39,492 nt of DNA from Reticulitermes lucifugus (lineage: Eukaryota > Arthropoda > Insecta > Blattodea > Rhinotermitidae). The notes below the pieces were generated by a model. It had not been told where the DNA came from. It saw nothing but the letters and a program-made list of their open reading frames with translations, and made no database searches. The position numbers were made by a program, and so were the translations under genes. Location: contig JAKCWW010000157.1 in NCBI GenBank assembly GCA_026260175.1, forward strand, positions 109,622 through 149,113, written 5' to 3'. This document shows, piece by piece, positions 22,791 to 34,604 of this stretch (position 1 is the first letter of the stretch; every line of letters begins with the position of its first letter).

Positions 22791-24689
22791 TAGGTTTGTG
22801 AAAAAGACATGGGCCTGAGTAGGTACATGTCTGTTAAACTGTAGGGTAGGGTTGAGGTTTATTAGCTTAAAATAAAAATATATTACATGTCTTAAACAGA
22901 CGTTTACGTGTAAGCGAAAATAGCGACATCTACTATAGGATATAAAATAATGTGTGGTAATAGATGTTTAAAAGTATTAAGATTTTTGTTGCATATTTAT
23001 ATTGTAGAAAATTAATGAGTAACATGTCGGATGTGCGAAGTCTCTCTATGCATTTGAAGGGATGCATAATGAGCTATTGGATCCAGGCACATGGGATTTT
23101 GAATGGAGATAAATAGAGCAATAAATCAATCTATAAAATCTGTATTATATATCTTTAATCTACGAATTAAAAACCGTGGGAGTGTTTTATATCATGTCTA
23201 GTAAGTTTACTGCATTATAAGCTTACTTTGGCTGTGTCATTTCATGCAACATTACCTCATTACCGACTCCAGTTTGTGCAACACGTTCATACATTCGTTC
23301 AAGTAAAGTACGGAATCAGTCTGTATTCCGAGAGATTAATTTCGGAAGTTACAGTTTTACAATTTGCTGTAGAATATTTGCTCAGATCTTCCCTGACGTG
23401 TGGTCAGTGAAAAGTTCTACTTGATTAACTCTCAGCTTCTATCTTCTGTTGATATGTGACGTTTTGCATCAAGACTGAAGCCTCGCACAAAAACTAGAAT
23501 GCACTTTATACATACATTATATGGAGCTCAAATTATCACAAATCCCCAGCAGGCAATATTGGACTTTTCAAACACTGGATTTCGGATGCAAAACCTGCCC
23601 CTTACTTGTATGTATGTAGACGTTTGTGTTGTTATAACCGGAAAAGTAAAGATAAAAATGTAGGAAAGGAAAAAGTGCTATATCGAAGGATTAAAATATA
23701 CATCTGAAATAAAATTTTATTCTTACCTAAAAAATTATCTTCTTTACAAAATTAGTTATAAGAAAAGTCTAATGGGGGCAATTGCTTTTCTTTATAACCA
23801 CATAAAATCTAGAAATATATCCCATATCAGAAAGAGCGCGCTATTTGGAAACTCAAACAGAGGTTATACAGAAGATGGTGAATTCAGTTTCAGATCGATA
23901 TGCTGCCATGTATCGCTCCCTAATATAGTACTATGTTGCAGTTTCTGGTTTCCTGTTTCGTTATGTTGTCTTTATATAACGATATTAAGCCCACAAAAAA
24001 TTTTATAACACTGAAATAATTTTATGATTATTAGATAAATTAGCTGTATTTTTAGTTGAATAACATTTCTATTAATTCATCATAATTTAGCGACAATCTA
24101 AAAAAAAGACTAAATGGAAAAATGGAATTAAAACACACGTTAGAGAAAATTACTGTGAGTATTTTAAGTGGATTATGTAGATTTAGCTTGTTCATACAAA
24201 TTTTCAATACTCGTCTCTTTAAATACGGCAACTGACTTTTCGATTACAGGGTTCTTGAAGTAAGTAATTCATATAACGAATGTGTTAAACTGACTTTATA
24301 ATTTTTCAGTGAATTTGGATTTTATAAATAAAATTGAACTAGTGTGTGTGTTACATAAATATACTGAATCACTATAAAGTTCGTTTAGTTTAATATAACT
24401 CAAGATTGGCTGGGGTAATAGAAGGAGAGTTATAGCAGTGTTTGTATGAGTGAAACATTAGATTGAACATCATGTGATCGAAAAGGAAGTGTTACTTGTG
24501 ACTATCTTAATCTTTATAACATTGCCGTAACTCGTACTTTTTCCTGAGAGTATGAAAGAAGACTCTGTCACCAAGATATCTGCTCTTAGAGCTTAAATTC
24601 TGACCATCCTATCAAGTGAGAACTCTGCTTGTAGAACTTCTGAATATTGGAGATTAGTTTCTGCTTCAAGACTGACACTGCAGCATGAA
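22791..24689. other. Unassigned AT-rich DNA
   Basis: No gene, RNA or repeat family recognised. Open frames are under 80 codons. Confidence 0.45.
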
Positions 24690-25020
24690 GTTGAGTAGGA
24701 CACGGCAGACAGAAAAAGGAAAAAAAAAATTCTTTAAAAAATACAGCCTTTTCACGTTGGAGAACATTTCCAGAAGAAAGAAAAGCATGGATAAAAGAGG
24801 AGAGGAAAAAGTTGAGTTAAGAAAAGTAAATGGAAGTAGGGTCTGTGTCATGTAATGGACAGCTAAATCAGCGCAAAGAGAAGGATGAAAGAAATATAAA
24901 GTTTTTCGGGCATTGAGTGGTAGGATACGGAAAGACGAGAAGGGAAATAAAAAAACACTATCGTACATATCCATGCTGGCTAACAGGAAATGGAACCAAA
25001 AACAAGGGAAAAGTTGAGTG
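24690..25020 (+). repeat. Purine-rich skewed tract
   Basis: The plus strand is strongly A/G-biased (AGAAAGAAAAGCATGG, GAGGAGAGGAAAAAG). The 139-codon minus-strand frame across it is Phe/Leu/Ser-rich and begins with TTG, as expected from composition and not from a gene. Confidence 0.5.
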
Positions 25021-25617
25021 ACGTTCCTCCGTGTCTGGACATTTGTAAAGTGATGCAACTGATCTTTTTTGTTCTTACTTGTCAATCTGTAGCCTTTTCA
25101 ATGGTATGAATGAGACTACTTGCTCAGAAATACCAGTTATTACTTTTGGAATTCTGTTTATGTTAGATATCAGTGAAAAATAAATTCTCCTGACATCTAA
25201 TGACAGGAAATATTAACTAATTTTTGGAATTTCTTCAGTAAAAATTATGAAGTACGCAAAGTTCAGTTTATCTGCAGCCTGACCGCGTTAGACCATGAAG
25301 AATTCACACACACAGCAACATAGTCACAAGGAATAAATATTACAGCTCTCAAAATAGATGTTCATGTTAATCGGTTACTGTTTTGATAGCCGACTACATT
25401 CGTAACTTGATTAATCAGTAAAAAATAGGACGTTTTGCATGCACGAGTATGTTACATATAATTCTTCGCCTTTATTATATGCATTATATTATTGATCGAG
25501 TTTTAACATGTACATATTTGTGAGAAGAGAAATGCATACGCTACTGTGGTGTGGAAACGTGAAGGAAAGAAACGACTGCAGAGTTGCGGGCTTGGATTGA
25601 ATTTTTATATTGAAATA
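25021..25617. other. Unassigned AT-rich DNA
   Basis: Nothing recognised. Confidence 0.45.
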
Positions 25618-25849
25618 TAGCGTAATCGGTATAACGAATCGATAAGTCTGGACGGTCGTGGATCCACTCCTGGTGGGGGCGAGATTTTCCGCACCAGTCA
25701 AGACCTGGTCTCTCTCCCGGGGGTAACTTGACCGGGGTGTGGCGTTGACCACCAAAGTGCCGAAGTTAAAGTAAAAGTAGAACAATACTTCTACTTCCCC
25801 TCTGGGCCTTCATGGCCTGTTCTGGTGTGAACTTTACCTTTACTTTTAT
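25618..25849 (+). mobile_element. SINE family B copy
   Basis: The tRNA-like head has AAGTCTGGACGGTCGTGGAT, followed by CCTGGTGGGGGCGAGATTTT. The body has CTCCCGGGGGTAACTTGACC and GGCGTTGACCACC, then GTGCCGAAGTTAAAG. The 3' part is CCCCTCTGGGCCTTCATGGC, followed by GAACTTTACCTTTACTTTT. The order and 3' end match 32783-32946 closely and 1404-1704 in reverse. Confidence 0.85.
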
Positions 25850-26261
25850 GGATCGTAAGGAAATAGGATTGTAGGGCGTGTCTAGATTAATTTGCCTTAG
25901 GATAGGCTCTGGTGAACACGGTGACGAACATTTCGGTTCCTTAAAATACTGGCAAATTTTTGTAGTTTAGGAAATACCAGCTTCTCAAGAAGGACTCTGA
26001 TCCAAGAAATTCGTTGTTTAGTTAATTCGTAACTTGTAGGAGGAGGATTTTGTAACCCCCCGTGTCGACAAATCCATCTCAGAAAACTCTCAGTGTAAGT
26101 TGTAAGTAGAACATTAAGTAATTACAGTAATGACGCTGTGCTTTTCCTTGTAAGTGTGGTTCCAGTAATTTATTAATTTAAGGATTAATTAGACTTTTAG
26201 TCGAAAAATAAAAACCGTGAAAATACTCGCATATGAAAGATTTTGATAATCCCTCTTGATT
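25850..26261. other. Unassigned AT-rich DNA
   Basis: Nothing recognised. Confidence 0.45.
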
Positions 26262-26415
26262 CCTTTCTTCCCTTCTGTATTTTAAGTTATATTTTTTATC
26301 TTTCTTCTCTTGTTCATTTAATTTTTTCTTTAGTTCTATCTTTGCCTCTTTCTCATTTTTTCATTTCATTTTTTATTCTTTATCGTTTCTTTTAAGCTAT
26401 TTTTCTTGCTTTTTT
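26262..26415 (+). repeat. Pyrimidine-rich low-complexity tract
   Basis: A T/C-biased run (CCTTTCTTCCCTTCTG, TCTTTCTTCTCTTG, TTTCTCATTTTTTC). It resembles the reverse complement of the purine tracts at 3655 and 24690 in composition. Confidence 0.6.
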
Positions 26416-27554
26416 AATGAAGAAGGGAAGTGTGGTTGCCTGAAAAATTTGTTGGAACGTCTTTCTAGAAGGCATCGCTGTTCTATTTGAAACAATTGCC
26501 GTACGCTTTAGAATTTCAGCCTGCATCTTAGTTTCCTTTTTATGATACGGCTTGTATCTCGGGCGAAGTTTTTCTGCGTCCAGTGGTCTCAGTTGCATGG
26601 GGTCAGGGAGGCGTTGTATGTTTGTCTGAATATTTTATCCGACGCCCCCTTCGGAAAGCCAACGGAGTGTTTCAGCCTGATGCTTCATTACATAGGGAGT
26701 TGTTACTATAGTAATTTGGCTGAACAAGTTGTTGCTATGCGGGTGAATATTATCTTAACCTGTGTTGTTTTCACAAAATCTAAAGAAGCTTTGTGATAAA
26801 GCGTCAATTAACATGGAAAATATTAGAATTATGAGAAGCGAAATTACGTAAACCTACTATTTTATGTTTACCATGTTGAAGTTGTGTCTGCAGACGCGTG
26901 TTAAATGCATTTTGTTGGGGAAAGAGGTAGATAATTATGTGCTTTTGATGCATGTTTTAAGAAGTAAAATCATAGGATTTTAAACAACAAAACCAGAATA
27001 AGAAACACTGTTGCATTGTGGTTGCCTCTTCTGTCTCGACATAAGGGAGTCGAGTTTCCGGGCTCAATGTCGCGGTGGAAATTAGAAGGCCTAACAAAAT
27101 TTACTTGCGAGTATATAGGTTTACGCCTCAGTGATGTGGATAAGGAATACTTTCCTCCGTGATACGTCGCCGTGTCTCTGGGTAATTGGTTCCCGAAATT
27201 TGAAGGCCACGTATTGGTCTCATCTTCAAAGACCAGTATCTTGTCTCGAAATGCTGGAAATGCGGCAACATATCCCAGAAGAACCGATATCTCACCTAAG
27301 ATTTCTTGGTTTCCCTAGTCATTCCAATATACAGTTGGGATGGAATCTTAAAAGAAAACAGAAATTTTCCTTTCCGACTTGCACAATTTATTATTCAGAA
27401 AACTCCCATAAGTTCAACGCTTGTAACCTGTGTATCTGACAAAGTGTCTGAATAAAGCAAAGAAAACACACAACTGGAACGACTAATTTATTAATTTTGA
27501 AGTTTTCCTTCCTGCTGTACCACTTTATGCTTAATTTCCTTTACCAAGTTACTT
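26416..27554. other. Unassigned DNA
   Basis: No gene recognised. The 102-codon frame at 27131-27439 has no known domain. Confidence 0.4.
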
Positions 27555-27855
27555 CGTGAGCGGGAATAACGAAGTCGGTATAGTGACTAGGCTACGATCT
27601 GAATGTCCTAGGAGTTATGTTTCTTTTCCGGGCACGGGACAGGAGTCTTTCACTTCTCCAACTTGTCTAGACAGGCTGTGGTGTTTATCCAGACTCCCAT
27701 TTAGTGGCTACTGGGAATATTTCGCTGAGGATAAACCGGCTGGAGCGTCAATCTGACCACTCTCCTACAGTGCCGATGTTAGGAATGAATGCAGCTGTAG
27801 GTCTACAGCCCCATATGCCTTCTAGCCATGAAAAGATACAATTTATTTTACTGGG
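27555..27855 (+). mobile_element. SINE family B, second subfamily
   Basis: The head reads AACGAAGTCGGTATAGTGAC, then TAGGCTACGATCTGAATGTC. Later blocks (AAACCGGCTGGAGCG, TGACCACTCTCC, AGTGCCGATGTTAGGAATGA, GCCCCATATGCC) match 31757-32050 in order. The 3' end is rich in AATTTA/TTTTAC. The copy is diverged and encodes nothing. Confidence 0.75.
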
Positions 27856-28188
27856 ATATTTGTCTACTGAAGTTTTCTGTGCCTGTTTTTTCACCGATTC
27901 ATGTCACGGGACCAATCTATATTAACACACACAATTTAGCCCCACTTATATTTCATTCCATGGCTATAATGACTATAAATTTTAGAATAACCTCTTCAGC
28001 CAATTTGACCAGTCTTTCTTCAGTTTAAAGCCGCTAGTTTCAGGTCTGCTTCACGTTCAATGTGTTAAACCTTCGCTCATTTTGACAAACAAGTTTTATA
28101 CTCACGTTAAACTGCAGATAAATTTGCAACGTTACAGGCAGTGATTACTCTTTTTCGAAAATTAATAGAAAGACTAGAGAAACTTAAG

Positions 28189-28459
28189 CCGATCCCAGTG
28201 GCCGCGCGGTCTAAGGCGTGGGTCTGCGGCCATTCGCTTACTGGGATTGTNNNNNNNNNNNNNNNNNNNNNNNNNNNNNNNNNNNNNNNNNNNNNNNNNN
28301 NNNNNNNNNNNNNNNNNNNNNNNNNNNNNNNNNNNNNNNNNNNNNNNNNNNNNNNNNNNNNNNNNNNNNNNNNNNNNNNNNNNNNNNNNNNNNNNGTGAA
28401 GCCTCGAAAAATGAGGCGGCCGAGGCCCCCAAGGGGCTGTCGAGCCATTGAAAAAAAAA
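28189..28459 (+). mobile_element. SINE family A, full length, body in assembly gap
   Basis: The head is CCGATCCCAGTGGCCGCGCG, then GTCTAAGGCGTGGGTCTGCG. After the gap the tail reads CCTCGAAAAATGAGGCGGCC and AAGGGGCTGTCGAGCCATTG, with nine A. An imperfect flanking duplication is visible: GAAACTTAA at 28179-28187 and GAAAGTTAA at 28462-28470. Comparison with 22520-22777 predicts about 140 missing bases, close to the 145 N. Confidence 0.9.
28251..28395. other. Assembly gap (145 N) inside a SINE
   Basis: A run of N that begins just after the head and ends just before the tail of a SINE A copy. All open frames that cross it are artefacts. Confidence 0.97.
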
Positions 28460-28470
28460 GTGAAAGTTAA

Positions 28471-29569
28471 ATTCCGCTATGCTGTAATTACTCTCGGTTT
28501 ACATAACTATCAATTTCGTCATGTGAATCACACATCTAGTTGTAAAAATACGTCACTGCTGAGCCGTAGCCACATGAGGGGAATAATGACAGGATTCGCG
28601 GAAGGCTGACATCTCTAAACTGAAGACGGCTTGTGAGATTTTGGGTACCAAGAGTGGTGTTGTTGAAGGTACTATCTTTTGGTATGTTACGTAGACCCTG
28701 CAGGTGAAGGCACTAGGTTTTCTTATTCTAACAATCCTCAAACCTCTGCTTTACATGAAAAGCGGTATAATAAGTTCAAAATAAATATATAAGAAAATAC
28801 CAGAAATGCTGTTCCACTGGTAACAACTTTATTTTATCTAAAAAAATAAGCTTTGATTTTAAAATAAATTTATCTAATTTTCTGTATGCTCATATTTCTT
28901 TCCAACATTTTCAAGTGCTTTTTTATAATTGTGTTTTGTATTTCTGTCTTTAATGTCTGTCCTTTTCCCTCACTTTTTATTCTGTCCTTGTCGCGTTTAT
29001 TCTCAGGAAATGGTTCTCGTTTGATGTTTTTAGCGTCTTTAAATATTCTCTTTCTCTACCTACCATCGCTTCGACTTTGTTTTATATTTCAGAAAGTTTA
29101 CCAATGCCTGGGCATAAAGTGCGACTGCATCTCTTCGCTTGTATTTCACTTCTGATTTGCTGAGAAACTCACATGTACAGTGCCTCGAACATTAAACTGA
29201 AATCATCCTATTTACGTTTAATCTTAACGGCGAGGTGTATTTGTCTCTCTGCCGAAGTGCCTGTCATGAAGACATATACGGGCGTAGAAGTAAAGTTCTT
29301 CTTATTCATCCTCGCTATATAATACTGAGTTCACAGAAACTTCTCAGCCATCCTTAGTTTGAGGAAGCTTAAAGCAATCCATATGTTTATAATGTATTTT
29401 TCCAAGACGTGGTTTAATGTTACCATCCAGTTTATGCCTAGGTCTTGTTTTACAACGAAATTTTTTTTTACGAATTCTATACTTCCTTCCACTGCGTTCT
29501 GCATTCTGTCACCAAATAACAACGCTAAATTAACGGTAAAATATATGAATTTCTTTCTCGAGCGCTTAG
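28471..29569. other. Unassigned DNA, pyrimidine-biased in 28880-29060
   Basis: The 89-codon frame at 28886-29155 is Phe/Leu/Ser-rich and follows from T/C bias. Nothing else is recognised. Confidence 0.4.
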
Positions 29570-29616
29570 GAATCCGACTTCTTATAGAGAGATCTTGGGT
29601 TCGATTCTCGTTCATA
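29570..29616 (+). mobile_element. Possible tRNA-like SINE fragment
   Basis: A B-box-like GGGTTCGATTCTCG (29597-29610) follows ATAGAGAGATCTT. The opposite strand reads ENRTQDLSIRSRI, resembling the false peptide that tRNA-derived repeats commonly give. No body or tail was found, so the call is weak. Confidence 0.3.
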
Positions 29617-30489
29617 AAGTCAGCCGACCTTTTTCATTAGTTTTTATTATTCCTTCCAGGAACATGTTGCCAAAGTACCACAAAACAGAAAACACAAACG
29701 CTTTCATTCATGTTCTGTCCAGTTCGCCATTTACAGTCCATTTCTTTGATTGCTGTATCAAAATATGCAGTTAAGAAGGCGTTTTGGAATGAATTATTAA
29801 AGAAGTCTCAAGATTTGTGACTATTGTGTCCGAGGATATTTGACTAAATCCATACGGTGGACGCAACGAAACAGGGCTTTTATATAGCTGTATTTACCGA
29901 CTTTGGAAGCATAAACAGTTTTCGGAGTACTGTGTGTTTCATCGAAAAACGAAACGACGGAAGAAATAATAGAACTGTGCCACATTACTGAAGATGCAGC
30001 TTAACCAAAGAACAAAATTTGGATATATTTGAAAACAAGTTGAATGGAAAATATTCTAAGCCATTGGCCACGAATTTACACTACAGCTGCGGGAACTTCA
30101 TAACGGGTAGTTCGACCATATATGGACGTACCGTGAGACTATATTTATAGTACATAAACCTACATAGACCTCCTGTGAGATTATATTTATGTCAAGTACG
30201 TGTCGGATGTTGAAATGTTGGTAATTGTACATTGGACTTTTCACGTAAGGGGGAATATTCAGAAGGGCTTATCCACAATACCTGAACAAGCACTATTAAA
30301 TTGTATTTTATAAAAGTTATTTGGAAAGATGTGATCTGTGTATGTTTGGTTAAATATGTGGCAAAGCGGCGGGCGTTTTTGAAGGCCAAAGCTTTAAGTT
30401 TTACGTCTAGGCTGCAAGGAATATCTCAATCAGTCGGTTTAACTGGTTACAAAAAGTTAAATTTGTTCCTTTACATGCCTTGAAGACAT
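29617..30489. other. Unassigned AT-rich DNA
   Basis: No gene or repeat family recognised. Open frames are under 70 codons. Confidence 0.4.
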
Positions 30490-30728
30490 GTAGGGGAAGA
30501 AGAGGTATAGCCCCTCTCTTAACATCGACACCAGATGGAAGGGAGTGGTCAACATCAAGTCCCAGCCCTTGTACCCCTGGGGAGAAACCACGGTGCTCAT
30601 TGAATAGAGGCTAGTTGGACTTCTGAGTCGATCTAAATCTTTTGGAGAAGTGATAAATATCTTACCCCTGACGGGATTAGAAACCCGGACCGTCCAGCCT
30701 ATTTCCTGTTGTCTGTGTTGGCCATGGT
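30490..30728 (-). mobile_element. SINE family B copy, diverged
   Basis: The minus strand has AGGCTGGACGGTCCGGGTTT followed by CTAATCCCGTCAGGGGTAAG (head and B-box region). Further on come CTGGGACTTGATGTTGACCA and GTGTCGATGTTAAGAGAGG, then a GGGCTATACCTCTTC block. The order agrees with the other family B copies. Confidence 0.72.
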
Positions 30729-31756
30729 AATTGGCTCCTTTAACTGTTTATAAGCTAACCGTACATTTCCTTACTTGATACTTTGGAAATAATATCGATA
30801 AAAGAAGATTTCGAAGTTTTCTTGACAGTATATAAAATGAAGGCATCATCTGAGAGTAATGTTTGTCCGGTCCGTTTGTACGTTCCATCTCCAACACTAC
30901 ATTAGAGTTTTATATTTTGGGATGCACATTTAAAGTCCGAAACGAATTATTTTTTACTCTTAGTTAAATGGCGATCCTTAACTGTGTTGGACCTCCTGGT
31001 CCTAAGTTAAAAGAATCTGAAACTTGAATTAAAATAAAAAGGAAAAGAGCTGCATATTTTAAAAATACACTGTATTGTACGAATTAAAAAGCTTCAACAA
31101 TTTAATTTAACCGTGTCCCGCATAGTGAAAGAGTGAAGTTTTAATTGGACATGGCATTGAATTTTTTTTTTTTTTTACTTTTGAAAGTGAAACATTAAGC
31201 ACGTTTCTTGCCATCGGTGCAAATGGCCGTAGCAAAATATAATTAATGAAATCTGTAGAGCTTCAAAAATATGTAAACAATGCTCCCTCGAACGAAGCGA
31301 TATTTATTTAATTTTAAGTTTGCTTACCTGAAACTTCAAGCCTCCTGTTCAACAGGATAGGAATTACACACAAAAGTTAGTGGGAGAGAGTTCAGCCTAC
31401 GCGTAATATGACCGCCGTAGGAAGGAGGGTTTTATTCATTGTATTCATTGCATTTAATAACTGCAAACAGGAAACGTAGCATTCACCCACTTAACCGCCT
31501 AGTTCTTATCCAAGGAACTGAAATGGGTTTGACGATATTTTGTATAGGGCGCGGGGGGGTGGATACTAAGAAGTCGTTGAGTGAATTTAATTTCCTTTAC
31601 ATATAAATCTAATATAACTTCACTTAATGTTCAAACTGAATAGATTTTCTGAAAAAATGGTTGATAAAGAGAAGAAAGGCACATTTTTACAAAATGTGGA
31701 TGCTATTACGCGATAGGCCTACATTTTTGGATGTGATTAATACTCGACAGAATACA
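30729..31756. other. Unassigned AT-rich DNA with a T15 run
   Basis: A homopolymer of fifteen T lies at 31162-31176. It could be the A-tail of a minus-strand retroposed copy, but no adjoining family was identified. Nothing else is recognised. Confidence 0.4.
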
Positions 31757-32050
31757 AGGGATAGCGCAGCCATTGTAGTGTGTAGACCTAGGCTACGGCC
31801 TGGACGATCCGGGATTTGATTTCCGGCAGGGGAAAAAGTTTTCCTCTTTTCCGAAACGTCCAGAACAACTCCGGTGCCCACACAGCCTCTGTTATTTTGG
31901 TACTGGTGTATATTTCTCAGCAGGTAAATCGGCTGGGGCCTGAAGTTCACCACTGACCTTCATCTAGTGCCGAGCTTAGGAATGATTCGAGCTGTACCTC
32001 TGCACCCCATATATGCCTTTATGATGTAACAAGGCAAATTTACCTTTTCA
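31757..32050 (+). mobile_element. SINE family B, second subfamily, near full length
   Basis: It has an A-box-like GGGATAGCGCAGCCATTGTA, then CTAGGCTACGGCCTGGACGA. A degenerate B box GGGATTTGATTTCC follows, then GGCAGGGGAAAAAGTTTTCC. The body has AAATCGGCTGGGGCCTGAAG and TCATCTAGTGCCGAGCTTAG, with CACCCCATATATGCC. The end is AGGCAAATTTACCTTTTC. This copy shows the tRNA-like head of family B best. Confidence 0.85.
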
Positions 32051-32189
32051 CAGGGGAAAGTAATTTAGGAGTATGTAGTGTAATTAGCCTTGGTGACGTG
32101 GATATTTATGCAGCGGTCCACAAAATATAGGTATAATTTAATAGAAAGATAAACAATGAACAGGAGATATATGCATGTTTGATTGTTGC

Positions 32190-32240
32190 AATCCCTTGGT
32201 AATGGAGGAAGCAAGCTCCGCCGAAACGTCGGTAACTCTG
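32190..32240 (+). ncRNA. Degenerate hammerhead-like repeat fragment
   Basis: GGAGGAAGCAAGCTCC can form a GGAG/CTCC stem and is followed by GCCGAAACGTCGG (GAAAC at 32223-32227). The upstream CTTGGTAATGGA would need several changes to match CTGANGA. The opposite strand reads YRRFGGACFLHYQG, a peptide I recall from many insect repeat-derived database entries. It looks like a dispersed repeat with a decayed hammerhead-like core. Activity is not expected. Confidence 0.3.
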
Positions 32241-32782
32241 TACTAGTCTACATGGAATCATATCCCAGAAAACCTTAAAGTTCTTCAAAACAGCTCTGAG
32301 ACACTTAACATCGTTGCTTGCACATTCTGCATAGAACATACCTTTATATTCTAGTTAATCTTGTTATGAAAGGAGTTCATGTGGTTCTTTGATGTACCTG
32401 ATCCCAGAACAGGAATGCACGTACTAAGTAATTACATAACGAAGTACAGTTGTTTCATTACATTTAATTTCACACGCTGTATAAATACCACAGTTCCCGT
32501 CAGTCATTTGCACGGCTGTGTTTTGTGGGTGCATACCAAGAAGGAGGGGGGCAGCATGTTACAGTTAACACACAACTGAATTACTTGCTGCTTGCTTTTA
32601 GTTCCTCTACAGGATGCCTCGGAAATATATTTCCTAATGCACAGCAACTTTTTGGTTATTGATACACGCTGTTTCATGTGCAGGCGATACATAACACTCC
32701 TACTTATTTAGAGACATTAATTCTTGTAATATAAAGAGACATCTCTTGAAATACGTAGGCTATTATATTTTAGCCTCCTATA

Positions 32783-32946
32783 CAATGGGTACCGGGTTTC
32801 TTTCCCGGGGGTATAGCGGCCGGGGCGTGGAGTTGACCACCCACCCTCATCTAGCACCGAGGTTAAAGAAAGAGTAGAGCTATACCTCTACTCCCCCTCT
32901 GGGCCTTCGTGGCCTGTTCTAGGGAGAACTTTACCTTTACCTTTTT
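32783..32946 (+). mobile_element. SINE family B copy, 5'-truncated
   Basis: It begins ATGGGTACCGGGTTTC and carries CCCGGGGGTATAGCGGCCGG. GGAGTTGACCACCCACC follows, then TCTAGCACCGAGGTTAAAG. TATACCTCTACTCCCCCTC, GGGCCTTCGTGGCC and the end GAACTTTACCTTTACCTTTT complete it. The tRNA-like head is absent. A LINE 3' fragment follows about 20 bp downstream. Confidence 0.85.
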
Positions 32947-32967
32947 ATTATATTTTAAGTCTTTATC

Positions 32968-33318
32968 TAATTGTAGGAGATCAGTTGGACTGATCTTGTG
33001 GGAATTGAAGAAGTATTGCATAGAGTCAAGGAGGAGAGGAATATCCTAAAAGCAATAAATACAAGGAAGGCTATCTGAATTTGTCACATCTTGCGTACAA
33101 ACTGCCTTCTAAAGCACGTTATTGAAGGAAAGATAGAGGGAAGGATACAAGTGACGTGAAGACGAGGAAGAAGACGTAAGAAGCTACTGGATGACCTTAA
33201 GAGAAAGCAAGGAACTGGAAATTGAAAGAGGAATCACGAGATCGCATTCTGTGGAGAACCTGAGTGGGAAAAGCTATGGACCTCTCGAGAGACAAGAGAA
33301 TGAATGAAATGAATCTAT
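32968..33318 (+). mobile_element. LINE 3' end: RT C-terminal fragment
   Basis: One frame reads GLILWELKKYCIESRRRGIS. Shifted frames give HRVKEERNILKAINTRKAI, then a stop, then ICHILRTNCLLKHVIEGK, another stop, and RRGRRRKKLLDDLKRK. It is the same family as 72-345, and the nucleotide string ACGTTATTGAAGGAAAGATA is identical in both. Stops and frame changes show that it is dead. It ends near GAATGAATGAAATGAA, corresponding to the stop region of the other copy. Confidence 0.78.
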
Positions 33319-34491
33319 TGTAATTTGACTCTTACGGTACTGCGGTTGACACAGTGTTATTAAATAATCTAAGCACCAAACAGTATATGAACTAGGCTTA
33401 CGTATCGCACTGTGCAGTTGAAAGATCGTCTTTAATAAATTAAGAACCAATCTAATGTAGGAAAAATCTTAGGCTATGTAACTTACTCAACTGAATCAGC
33501 ATCGTCAAGTCTTTTAAAAACTGATCTGTAATGGAAGCTATATATGCTATATACGAGAAAACTTTACACTTACAAGAGCGCCGTTAAGTAACAACAGTCA
33601 GTAAATCAACAGTGAATTTAAGAAAGCATTTTCTTTTGTTGATGTACGTACAGTTGGGCAACACTTAATTGCTGCCTTTGTTAGGTGAAGTTATGGGATA
33701 TGTACGTTTATTTGTATTTGCACAGTATGATAAAATGTTTTTATCGTAAAATGTTCGGCTACAGCCATGTACGCACATAAATTGCTCGTAGCGATATGAC
33801 GGTTCGTAATGGCGCACACATTGAAATAGCATTTATAAACTCAAAATGACTCATAAAATAGCATCCTGAAGTCTGGCACATCTTATGCGGAGCATTCTGT
33901 GCGCAAGTGCCTATTACGTTTTAGTCAAGAAATTAGGTTATAGCCTGAAAACAAAAAGCCAGGTCCTGAAATTCGGATAACTCTGTAGATTAGGTAATAG
34001 CAAATGTTCAGGCCGGGACTGACCACTCATGGGTTCTTGACCCTGTGGTACAGGAGCTTTCTACTGCAGAGGAAAACAGCGCTTGTTAGAAATTACTGGC
34101 GCATAATTAAAAAATTAAATAACGCTTCATGCGACAGGAAAACACCGTGCAAATTTTTGCGAGGCACCACATAACATACATCAGCGTTAGGTACTTGCTT
34201 TACCCACGAGATGCAGGTCTTCTCTCGAGGGGAATACTTGCACTGGGCAGGACACTATGATAGCGGTTTCAATCGACATTCACACAGCCAAAACAAAATT
34301 TTTAATGAAGTCTTAGCCTTACATAAATTATTTTTGTGTTAGGTGTTATAATTCATCTTTCCTATTAAATTACACTCTCTCAATAACGTGGCACATGCTG
34401 TTCTTACATAAGAATTTATGCAAGATATGTTATGATGGAGAAACAATTATATCTGGTGCAGAGGAAATGACACTACCTACTTCTACAAGAC
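33319..34491. other. Unassigned AT-rich DNA
   Basis: No gene or repeat family recognised. Confidence 0.45.
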
Positions 34492-34604
34492 TCATGCTGA
34501 TTTTTATGTTATTTGTACAGTACATTTTTTTGATTAAATAAAGTCGTGTTCCCACAAATGTACATTCTTTATTATCTGTTATCTAATACGGTTTATATTA
34601 AAAT

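Noticed and set aside
24666..25085. 139-codon minus-strand open frame
   Set aside because: It opens with TTG and is Phe/Leu/Ser-rich because the opposite strand is a purine-rich tract.
28189..28250. Genuine tRNA-Leu gene
   Set aside because: The same head heads at least five diverged copies with a shared non-tRNA body and tail, so it is a SINE promoter region.
28141..28470. Long frames through 28251-28395
   Set aside because: They exist only because runs of N are read as open, and the sequence is a SINE.
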